The position numbers were made by a program, and so were the translations under genes. Below the pieces are notes generated by a model that was not told where the DNA came from, ran no database searches, and worked only from the letters and a program-made list of their open reading frames with translations. Below are positions 25,940-37,000 of a stretch of 64,000 bases of DNA, piece after piece. Source of the stretch: Phorcus lineatus (Eukaryota; Mollusca; Gastropoda; Trochida; Trochidae). The stretch is from NCBI GenBank assembly GCA_921293015.1, contig OV121081.1, forward strand, positions 48,075,877 through 48,139,876, given 5' to 3'. Numbering within the stretch: position 1 is the first letter of the stretch; the number at the start of each line of letters is the position of its first letter.

Positions 25940-26420
25940 CTTGGTTTAAGGTGATTAGGTGGTTAATAAGAGGTTAATGATATGTTACCACTATATTAGT
26001 ACACAGGTATCATAGTGGTAAATGATAATTAAACCGAGGTCACATGATGAATAACAAGTGGGTTATTATTTCCATAGGAATAGGTTGTTTGTATCCCACG
26101 CCTGAAATTTGTCAACAAATAGTTAGAAAGGGATTAGAAACATTGGAACAAGATATTGGTAGCCAGGTAATGTATTGGTAAACAAGTTGTTGATAACACG
26201 AGAGAAATATTATGGTAACATGTAATATAGTGGTTACAAAGTTGTTAATAATAAGAGAACAGGATTTTAGTACACGAGTAACATAGCGATTAACGGTAGT
26301 TTCATGACATAGGATCAATATATTGATACCTGTATAACAATTTGGTTAACAAGTGATGTCATGGGGCAGGATATTGGTACCCACGTAAAACATGACGATA
26401 CACATGATAAAATATATGTG
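25940..26420. repeat. degenerate tandem repeat, unit about 50-60 bp
   Basis: Variants of 'tattagtacacaggtaacatagtggttaacaagttgttaata' recur several times with drift (for example at 25995, 26150, 26205 and 26270). It is an old array; I cannot give a copy number by eye. Confidence 0.5.
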
Positions 26421-27639
26421 TGTTCCAATGGTATATATGATAAACACTTTTGGTACCTTATATAAGTTCTGCTAAAAAATGGTTAATTCAAATACATATC
26501 GGTTGTATCCTAAGTCATCATTATATGCCACAATGCTCTGAAAGTATAGTTCAATAAATAAAAAAAAGTAATGACGGTTCTCTGGCATTTTACAAAGCTG
26601 GTTTACATACACTTATGAATTACGTATCTGGCCGCTTACCATTGATATGTGCTACATCTCCATTTCAATAATGTTATTAATAATTACTTATGAAGATAAT
26701 ACGGTATATGCAAACATAATAGTCATCCAAAGGTTTCACACAATGTATCAATATAAATGATTTCAAGGAGGGAGCATTTGAACTACAACACCCACTATTG
26801 TATTCCGCAACTGACAAAAATTCATTTTAGATAATAAAAAGACAGGTAGACTTGTACATACCTGTTTGTAGAACAAAGAAACTCTTCTCTACCTTTCTAC
26901 TTTAAAGGTGGGTTGAGGTGATTTGGAGTTCAGTTCAGTTGATTTTATTACGTAGAGATGTCCGTGAGACCAACAGTACAACATGTGAAAAATATGATAC
27001 TTACAATCGTTGCGCCATTGACAAGATTTTTTAAAAGTCTACGCGTGACACTGCATTCATATTGTTCCTCAGTTTAAACACCTTTTTTGAATAAAAAGTA
27101 GTATCTGAAGTTTTAAAACGCCTATAAGAATTCAATCTGAAACCATATATATTACAACGTATCTTTGTCAGACACCCCGTAAACCTGTGTTATTGATTGT
27201 TAAACACTTCTCAGAATAGTAGTAATGTTTTATCATAGAATAGAATTTTAGAGAACTTAGTAAGGGTATTTCGTGGTTCTACTATTGGTGATATATATCT
27301 TCACATCGTTGATGAAACATGGAGCGGTTAAGCCAACATGTATAGAATATTTTGACAAAAGTTAGTAGGAGTTTCTCAACCATATAATTCTGCGCCGTAC
27401 AACAAAATTACCTTAATTTTCACACCAAATATTTTGATCTCAGCGTTTGCAAAAATTTATTAATGAAGCACTTTATTGGGAACAATGCCATTTCAGCTTG
27501 TCAGAATAAAATTAGTATTAAATAAGCTTTAGTAAAATTGTTTCTACAGGAAAGGACAATACCCTGATATTTAGAGTTTGACGTTATTTCAATCTTTTCG
27601 CTCTTGGTAAACCGTTTCTTATGTTGAGATGAGTTCCGC

Positions 27640-28215
27640 CTTTTTGAAGACTACAACTTTCGTTTACTTAAAATCCATTTCTAGACCCCATTTCCCACAG
27701 TATGTTACTAAAACATGTATTTACTTCTGGCGATTCACAACGCTATCAGCAAATATTGTTTCATTATCTGCGAATAGCATTAATGATCATACTCTTCGAG
27801 ATTCATCTACATGTATAAATATGCCACAGGTATCAGATGCTACCATAGCATTTACCGGTGCAAATATGGAACCCTGTCACACTCCAAACGAAGTGTTGAA
27901 TACATTAGTCATTGATAATTTGTCGTATATTACAGATGTTTTTACATTTTGATATACATTTTTCAGTAAATTATGTATCTTTCCATGAATACCCTTTTGT
28001 AATAACAAATACATCAATTATTCTTAATTCCAGAATCCAAAGCTTTATGAAAGTCAACAAATATACAATAACATTGACCCTTTTCTTTCCTATAAACGTA
28101 TGTATTATTAGATGTAATATGAAAGTTTGATCACTGGTACTATAACCTTCTATAAGCCTCCTGGGATTCAGATTTGATGTCGTGTGTATCCATCCAAAAC
28201 TTAATCTGTCATCCA
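27640..28215 (-). pseudogene. non-LTR reverse transcriptase relic
   Basis: In changing frames on the minus strand one can read GYSTSDQTFILHLIIHTFIG, then CYCIFVDFHKALDSG (the F-x-D-F-x-K-A-F-D block), a GV*QGS remnant of GVRQG, LFADNETIFADS in place of the catalytic YADD, and CGKWGLEMDF..TKVVVF. The order and spacing match the palm domain of LINE reverse transcriptases. Frameshifts, stops and the change of the second catalytic Asp to Asn show it is dead. Confidence 0.7.
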
Positions 28216-28364
28216 TGATCGTCACACCTACCGATTACATCAGGTTTTCGATTCCTCTATATACCTGGGTCAGATTTAGAGCCAACTTTACGGACAGGTT
28301 ATATCAATCCTACGTTAGAAGTTTAGGGTCGCTTTCAAGAGGATTTCACTTATACCACGGCTGC

Positions 28365-28600
28365 TATTATTATTATTGCAAGAAGAAATCCCGTAATACA
28401 ATTGTGGCTATGCTTTGCGGCGATAGCTGCGAGCATCGGCTGGAACTAGCGATGGGTGGTACTGCGCTGAGATTCAGTGTAACATTGCACCCAAACCTTA
28501 AGCTTACTGCAAGCAAAACAGTTCTTTCCTGCAGACAAAGGTGTCGAGCCCCTGGCGGCATTCGAACCTTGATCCGAAGCCAAACACGCGAAATAAAAGA
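28365..28600 (-). repeat. possible tRNA-derived SINE piece
   Basis: The minus strand carries GGTTCGAATGCCGCCAGG (complement of about 28550-28568), close to a polymerase III B-box, followed by a CpG-containing body unlike the surrounding AT-rich DNA. No clear A-box or tRNA fold was found. Confidence 0.25.
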
Positions 28601-31520
28601 TCAGGGTGTATTGGAAACAACAAGCATATTTACTATAACGTATGAACTCTTTAAGAAACTAGCTAGTCTATAACACAATACTGTATTAAAGATGTAAAGA
28701 GTGGGAAAGAATAAAATGCATAAAGTACAAAAGATTTTGGATAATGTGATTTAAAAGAAGGCAACGTGTCGCCATTATAATGATAATGAATTTCCAAAGC
28801 GCCTATCTTCAAAATTTAGTTGCTAAGCACCTTGTCAATAACACGACTTTTTCTTGTCTGACCTTTGCCAGTAAATTGATATTTAGAATAAAATTAAATG
28901 ATAAATACAGTGTCACGTCCTGATTGTTCAAACATTGCTCAGATCGTTATATATATTGACATTGGATTCTGATTGAGTTTACCAAACGTGTTGAAGTCCC
29001 GTCAATTTAAAACGTTACCTAATAGGTTGGGATTGACTTCCAATATCACGAATCATTGTCAATATGCTGTATTTGATCAAGAGTTTTATTAACAATTGAT
29101 TTATGCCAAATATGAATAGATATTTGTTTTTTTTATAATGAATAGTCTGTAGTTATAATAATTAATAACCAACAACAATCGATAGATGAAGCTGTGGCTT
29201 GTTTATTATGATATGAATTTTTTAATGAAATATTGCTATGTTCATAAAGTTGATTGCTTTTGTAAATGCAACAGAACGAAATCTGTGAATTTCCGGAGAT
29301 ACCTCAATTAAAATATATTTTAGTCAATTTAAGCAAATTATTACATCGACAGAAAGCAAAGTGAATGCATGTGTTTTTATATTCCCTAAAATAGCCAAGT
29401 CGAGTTCGAAAACTAGTTACACAGTGCTCAAAAGCATAGAACGCAACACGTCAAAAGCTTGGTGATTCTCGTTATGGGTGTTTGAGTACAATAGAGTAGC
29501 CAAAGACGACAGGCAAATTACATCGGGTGGTTTACATAGAGTTATCTATATACTTACAGTTAGTTTAACTAAGTTAGTCTATAAAGTTTGGTAATAAACA
29601 AAGCTACAAACTAAATTTTCATTTATTAATAGGTATGTTAAAATTGCCATCAAATAAATTCAGACATTGAGAAAAATTTTCATTTCCCCCGTTTTTTATA
29701 CTTCCAGCGCATCCGCTTCGAAGTACTTTTTGAGGTGCGCAATGCTACCTTGAGTTTAAGGCATTTCCTGTTGTGTTCGTGCGTGGGGTGTAATCCCCAA
29801 AATGAAATTCCCTTAAAAGGCACGTGTACACCCAAGTTTCACGCTAAAGTTGACGCAGTCATGTACGCTTTCTATTTATAGAAAAATACATTATTCACAA
29901 TCATTGTTTACAATTCTCTTTCAATTTGAAAAATGTTAAGATGACCGATGTCACAAAGGGATGTCTAAAATGTGTCTGTTGTGAACAAGGAAGGATTGTT
30001 TAAAACGACTGAAAAGTAATATTATACAATTATAGACTGGTAATGAGGTCAATACCTGTTTTTATAGACCCGAGGAAAGCAATATTGACAGAGGACGAAT
30101 GAAAAGAAAAAACTACAGTCATCTACAGCGATTTGGATCAATTGTTCATCATGACGGTCAAATGACGTCACGATAACAATAGCATGATGTCATGTAACAT
30201 CGGCTTGACGTCATTGTGTCTATTTCAAGTCAATATCACTTTTGGTCGGACTCGAAGTGAAGTCAATATGCTTTTCTGTCGACTGACACGTGACAGCTTC
30301 TCGACCAATCGGATCGCCGGAAAAATAAGATCACATAATAAACCTAAATATCTAGACAAAGGACATAAAATAAAGTATTCGGTTTTTAGGTATACCTGTA
30401 CCGTCCCCCATTTATCAAACAGAGTGTTATCATTTCTGTGACCTTCACCATAGAGGTTTCCGTATTGCCTTTTCAAAGTTTATGCAGAAATTACAGCATG
30501 AAACGTTTCCAACCGAATTAAATTGTAGATTGCCCGAGTGCCAGTCGTTACTAATGTCTAGAGAAATGCATTATCTTTGAATTATTTATATTACGAAATA
30601 ATTTTGTGAGCTAGTGCCTTTAAGGACAAACCATCCGCATTGCGTTAACCATTAAAACATCAAGATTTGAAATTATTTCAAGGATTTCCGCAATGTAGTA
30701 ACTGTCAACATATAAAGTACGTTTTCCTGAAATCGAAGGCTAGTTCGTATCTTTGATTGTTTCACACTTGTCATAACATCACGAACATCTAATTTCATGC
30801 ATGGGCAAATAATCTGCTCATCACAACAATAAATGTCCTAGAGATGGAATGGTTTCAGTCACAAACAAACAGATACTCCGAATTCATACCCTCTAACAAA
30901 ACATGTCATTATCCCTGAATCATGATATTAGTTTATGTAAATATGAGCTGTCAATGCCAGGAACATTAGATGACCTTGTATTTATAGAAAACAAATGTTC
31001 CATAGTAATTTATATAGTTCTGTGTTCATGAATCCAGTTCTTTCCTAATCGTGATATTTACCAAAGATTATTGATTCTCAACTTCCATTAGCATCTGTTA
31101 TTAATGGAAGTAGTCAAACATCATGAACGATACTAATGTTGGATTGGAATGGAACCAAAGGGAGTGCCTATGTCTATATCCTTGTGGTGGAGTATTACCT
31201 TCATATACTCCACAATGGTTTCCCACTTGCTAGATTTGTAAAGTTTTGATTACTCTGTGGTCGGGAGAATGTCCACCACCATTCATACAAATAAAGTATA
31301 CTGATATACGTAACTTAGTTGGTAATATTATTTCTAAAATGCGTTTCAAATGTATCTAACCATGGAAAAGCTGTTTAACTGATATTACATTTCAAATGGA
31401 GAAAAAGCTTACATTACTTAAAATTTTTAAGTATTTTATATAAGTTCATCGGAATAAATTACGTCATTCGTTTTGAAAAACATTCTGGCGCATCAATCAA
31501 GGCCTACTTTAACAAAACAA

Positions 31521-31610
31521 CCTTATCTCTAAGGTTAACCTTATCCTTAATCTCTAAGGTTAACCTTATCCTTAATCTATATCCTTTATCCTTATCCTAA
31601 TCCTAATTCT
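31521..31610. repeat. short tandem repeat with TTATCC motifs
   Basis: A 25-bp unit (ccttatccttaatctctaaggttaa) and shortened versions repeat, grading into ttatcc/taatcc runs. It resembles neither the animal telomere repeat TTAGGG nor its complement closely. It lies at the left edge of the Harbinger relic. Confidence 0.6.
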
Positions 31611-31860
31611 AAATTATACATTTCAAGATATAAAACACGTTAAACAAAAAAACGGATCAAGTTTGATCCTACATAAAAAGAAACGAAATAAAATTATTGG
31701 CTTGAATAATTAACAATTTCAATCTTAGACCGTTACTAAGGTTGACGTCTCGCTTCACAAAACAACCTTAGCAAAGGTTAACCTTCCGTAAGGTGAAAAC
31801 ACAAAGGTTTGCATGACCTAGTACTAGTCTTAGCGCTACTAAGTTGATATTTAAATCAAA

Positions 31861-32842
31861 ATGGCGACTGTTTTGATGTTTGCGATGGAACGTAGTTTCA
31901 AGAGACAGAGGGTATTTCGAGACAGGAGACAATGCAGCTCCAAGCTCTTGCCGACGAGGAGCTGTTTGCCCGATACCGGATGCCATTAGGACGCTCGTAG
32001 ATCTTGTCAGGCCTCAGCTTGAGGGACCCACCCGGCGTTCCAACCTCCTCTTCCCGGAGACGCAGGTACTACTCACTCTAACGTACTGGGTGAAAAGGTG
32101 TTTCCTGTCAAAGATCGGCGATCCCCATGGTGTGTCGAAGGCAACTTTTAGTCGGGCCTTCCACAGCACTGTGCGATCAAAGAAAAACTGGACCAAAGAG
32201 GAACAAGAGAGGACTAAGATTGGGTTTAACTCAATATCTGGTTTCCCAAAAGTACTTAGCTCAGTTGATGGTACACTGATACCTATAAAACGACAATCTC
32301 TGGAACGAGGAAATGCCTCTTGTTTGTCAGAAGGTTTGGGGATTTGTGATTTTGAACTCAGGTGACCCCATTATCATGAACACAACCAATTCCATATATA
32401 TATATATATATATGATGTCGGCTGACTGTAAAATAATTCTGATTTTTGAAACTCTGAATAATTTCTGTTTTGATTGTTATGTATCAATATTTTTCCCAGA
32501 TTCATCAATGTAGCAGTACGCTGGCCTGGCAGCACTCAGGACTCCCTGATACCGACAAACAGTTGTCTTGTAAAGAAACTGGAACCTGGTCTGCGTGACG
32601 GCTGGCTATTGGGAGATTAAGGGTAACTATTTTAATATTTACCGTCAACATTTACTTTGTTGTTTCATGTGAAAAGTTAAAGTTTATTGAAATTATCTTC
32701 TATCAAAAATAAATGTAAATGAAAAATGGAAATTGTATTTAATGACAATGTACTTCAATGATGATTTATATTGACAAATGTGCATGCAGAGAGAGTCCGT
32801 GGCTGCTTACACCTATTGTAGGAGCGTATTATAATTACCTCT
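31861..32842 (+). pseudogene. HARBI1-like DDE nuclease, frameshifted
   Basis: Pieces in order: MERSFKRQRVFRDRR (frame of 31861), LADEELFARYRM (frame shifted by one), DAIRTLVDLVRPQLEGPTRR, LTYWVKRCFLSKIGDPHGVS, FNSISGFPKVLSSVDGTLIP (holding the first catalytic Asp in VDGT), then after a gap FINVAVRWPGSTQDS with the second Asp region and LLGD, and after another gap SPWLLTPIVGAYYNYL. Two frame changes occur in the first 120 bp. The two gaps have plausible GT-AG ends and may be former introns. The end of the nuclease with its final acidic residue is not found. Confidence 0.75.
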
Positions 32843-33957
32843 CGTGCTGATTTGCTATATATACATAACCTCGGATAAATACCTACAGAATTCCAATTTG
32901 CTTTCCTCATATAATTATCTTAAAGTTTGAAAATGTTAGTTTCTTTGGAGTGCCGAATCATGACCTGATATCCTCGCGTTATAAGAAAAAAAAACAAGAA
33001 AAGCCAAGGATTTTTCTATTGACAATAACTTTCGTCATTTAAAAAAAGGCACGTTTTATTGAAGACTTTTATACCGTTTTTAAACTTATTAGAATCTAGT
33101 TCAGAGAGCCGCAATTATGAAATGGTGAAATTTATCATTTATAAAATAGATTGACCTCTTTAGAAGTTGCACTTTATTTTGCATGGTTACCGTTAGTTAT
33201 TAGCAGCTTGTATGTTGACACTAGTAATTATCAACGAGGGCGATGTCAAATACGAATACCACAGGCTATAAAAACGAATCATCACTTATTCATATGACTG
33301 ACGGTTTGTTTTCGAGTACCGTCTATCGGGTCAAAGAGATTTTTGTACCACATAACAACGTACTTTGGTCATGATATGCCATTTAGTGCAATCGGGATTG
33401 GTCTTTGAAAGGCACTGAATCGAGTTTACAGGTCACTGAATGCTGCAATTTATACAGTGATCATTTACATAACTACTCTTCACCATATCCCATGTAGCGT
33501 ACAGGCGTCTGTTAGTGAGATCTGCGATGTTTATAACGTTCAACTTATTTATTGCATTAACTGTATAATGATGAACAATGTTGTGACGTTACAAACCATT
33601 ACTTGTTTTGCTAATGATGTTTACTCGCTCTCTTCCATGACCTTGATGAAAAATATCATACGTTAACGTACGATTATACAAGATGTGATGACTTATTTCA
33701 ACGCATTACATAAAAAAGTATATCGGGTAAAAACCTATAACTCTATTTAGGTATTCAGTTAGCTAAACACTTAATCACGTCAAAAGGAATTGAATCAATT
33801 TTTTGTTTCCGAAATTATATTTATTCGCTCTTATCTAAAAGAAAAGACTTTCGGTTATACACCAGTGAATTTCCCCTTTACGTAATTATAATGTCGATTA
33901 TCAAAGCGCATGAGTTATAAAAAAGGAGATAAATATGAAGAGAACTTTTTAAAGGTA

Positions 33958-33963
33958 TTTATT
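33958..33963 (-). terminator. poly(A) signal of expansin-like gene A
   Basis: AATAAA on the minus strand, 44 bp after the stop codon of gene A. Confidence 0.7.
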
Positions 33964-34006
33964 CAACTGAGCACAGAAGCACATAAAAAAGATGTTACGT
34001 TGGAGC

Positions 34007-37000
34007 CTAAGGGAGATCCCAGTCGTGTTCAAACTGTGCTCCTTCGTTGCCTTCGATCACCACGTCGTTTTCTGTTAAAAAATATAATTAAATCAATTCC
34101 AGGAAAAGTCATTTCACGGATATCACACCAACAAAGCCTATTTCAAACACATTTTACTTATGACAACAATGTCTAAGAAAAGCGTACTTCTATATTTCAA
34201 ATTGTGACCACAATACAAGAAGCAAGAAGTGACATTTTAATATGGTATTTGTTAATTTAACTAAACACACCTAACTTGATGACATTGCAGTTATAATGTT
34301 ATGAGATCAGCTATATTTACCTTGCTGAAATGTGTAAATGACATACCTATTCTTGGTATGATGTCAAAGACAGGTTCGTCAGTGACCCCGATCATCTTGA
34401 TGTTGAGGGGGAAGGAAACCTCGCCCCCAGAATACTCCCAGTAACCGTCAGTGGTGTGGACCAGAGCTTCAAACGCACCTTCCCTCTCCAAAAACACAGA
34501 CTGGAGGGGTACCCTGGAGGAGATAGTGTGTATAATGTTAACATGCCCTGCTTATCGTATTTGACATGGACGAGCAGAAGAAATGGGCGCAGGAGTAATG
34601 AGGATTAGGAGTCTTACTCGATCAAATGGTTCAGAGTGAATTGTGAATATGTTAATAGTTTTGTTCAGTAATGATGTCTTCAGAAATAAGGGTTCTGAAG
34701 AGTTTATAATCGAAAAGGGGTATATCCCATTATTAATGTTCCCTTCTCGGGGTTTATAGTGTCTTGTAGTCACGGGTGGTTTATCCTTGACGTAACTACT
34801 GTATAGTAGGATATTTTAACCTAGATAATCCTTTTAGGAGATATCAATCTCCATATAAAGGAGAAGCTTTTTACGCTTAAAACATGTGTATTTCAAGATG
34901 TTTCTTTGACGGTATGAACACATCGATCCATAATTGTTCCATAGTTAATTTGGATAAAGTACAATTTGTAATTGTGATGTAAAATAAAAATCATATACAT
35001 AGTATTATATATGTATGCCAGTTGGAGTGTTCAAGTTAATGAGTGAACAAATGCAAAGAGAATTAGAAATAACCAAAATCGCATTTGATTATTTACAATA
35101 GTCAAACAAAGAACGAGGTACTCAATTGTTAATGCTTAGGATAGTTATCTCTATTCTAATAAAGTATGAACCCTTGGATTCTTTGTTAAAAATCTTTTTA
35201 TAATTAACATTTCTGAACGAAAATGATATAGATCGCTTTACAACCACATTAGTGAGAAGCATTGGTAAATTTCATGACTAGATGACTTGCTTTTGGAGGG
35301 CTTTATATCAGTTTGGACATTAGCCATATTTCGGTTTCGGGCCATACTGATCAATTCATTGGAAATATTATTTGTACCTGTTGCCTCTTTATCATTTGTT
35401 GCTTTTCACACCATCAAACTTACAAATAACATTTTTGCTCTATTCAGCATTTATACTAACCTTTTTTTTGTTGAATGTTTGTATTTTGATTTGGAAATAA
35501 GCTGTGATATATATTATCGTCTTAAACATTAAAATGAAAATTTAAAGGTACATTTACTTAGAAATTTGAAAATGCTGATATTCGATAAAGAATTAGAAGC
35601 AACCACTCCTAGAATGTATATGACATCTTAACTAACTACAACCTTAAATTATTCACACAAAAAAACAAAAACAAGCAGGGGTCTGTGTCTCGTCAAGTAC
35701 TAAATCAGTGGCGATCTCACGTTTCAAAAATTAATTTGCGAACAAATCATGAGTATACAGTGATGTCATTCTTCATTTGACATAACCATTGAAGCTATAG
35801 TGTTTGATTTATACAGTCGTATTTGTGCAGGTCAATACGTATTGACACACGATTTCGCATCTTTGAAAAGATTTCATATATTTGTCAAATTGTGGAATTA
35901 TGACGTTTAGACATAATCCGAAAATTTTAACAAAGCAATTTAGAAAAGTATATTTGAGCAAAGACAATAACCTTATGTGTATTTATTTAATACTTACCTG
36001 CTTACGTGAACGAAGCATATTTTGTTCTTTTCACTTACATAACCATTGATAAAGTCATTACGCCCTATACCAAACCCCGATATCGATATCGTTGTAATGA
36101 ACAAAGGCATCATTACTAACTAATTTCGAACTTTAAAAAAATATTAATTTCGTTAAAAAAGAATTAAAAAAATATGCCGTAGCCACCATTGTTGTTAGTT
36201 GCTTATCTCAGTACCCACTATGGTCGGTTATAAGGGATTTTTTCCACTTTAAAAACATGCAAAAAATTTGAAACGCAGGTTTTATTAACAATACAGGTTT
36301 ATACGCCTTAAATTATATCTATCTTCTAACCTGGTGTTTCTGATCTGCATGCGGATGTACCATTCACTGCTTCCGGAGAACTTGTACTCGATCTTGCTGT
36401 CCTCCACCGGACACTGGACGGCCTGGACATAGGCATCCCACTCTCCGTCCCCTCCTTCGCCGATATCGATACCTCCTGTACATGGCATACACCTGCTTTA
36501 GATTCAAGGCTAAGGCACTACGTGAACTAGGTATAGACAATACCTGGCCATAGGTAACATATTAATGTTGAGTAGAAAGTGATTTTAAAAACTGTGATTT
36601 ATTGTTTTTAAATGTTTGGAATTTTATCAAATGCAAAAGTCATAGCCTGTTATCTTAGTTTAAATCATCCTCAATAACTCAGAATCAGCGTTCTGAAAAT
36701 TCTAAACTATTAAATGAATCGGAACGTTTACTCTAGATCATCGAGGATGGGTTTCAATTAGAATATACATATTATTGTCTTTATTTTGGTATGTTATATG
36801 AAATTTATTCATGATAATTTTTGGTAACACTACATTAGGCTATCTTAAAAATATCAATTTAGAAAAGGAAATTTAGTCTATTACCTTCTCCACAATGAGC
36901 GCATTCATCATTCACCATGACCAGGAACTCTCCAGTTAGACGTTCTTTACCCACTGCTTCTCCGTTTCCTCGCACCTGGATGAATCAGATTGATGATATT

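Larger units (their letters stand above)
31500..32860 (+). mobile_element. PIF/Harbinger-type transposon, degraded
   Basis: It holds a broken HARBI1-like nuclease (31861-32842), preceded by DNA with repeated, partly palindromic 'aaggttaacctt' motifs that may mark one end. I did not find a matching right end, so limits are approximate. TSDs could not be fixed. Confidence 0.6.
24999..34006. other. 9-kb gene-free stretch
   Basis: No intact gene is supported on either strand. It contains a small hairpin (ggggttttttcac / gaaaaaaacccc, near 25797-25836), a degenerate tandem array (about 25940-26420), a LINE reverse-transcriptase relic (27640-28215, minus), a possible SINE piece with a polymerase III B-box (about 28365-28600), and a Harbinger relic (31500-32860). 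The remainder is AT-rich DNA in which I see nothing. Confidence 0.5.

Noticed and set aside
28182-28673. 163-codon plus-strand frame
   Set aside because: Lies antisense to the LINE relic and across the possible SINE; no recognisable domain and no splice support.
31521-31610. Interstitial telomere repeat
   Set aside because: The ttatcc/taatcc runs are not the canonical animal TTAGGG and form part of a longer 25-bp unit with palindromic aaggttaacctt.
33910-34176. 88-codon plus-strand frame over the last exon of gene A
   Set aside because: Antisense to a well-supported coding exon with conserved tail ENDVVIEG; no independent support.
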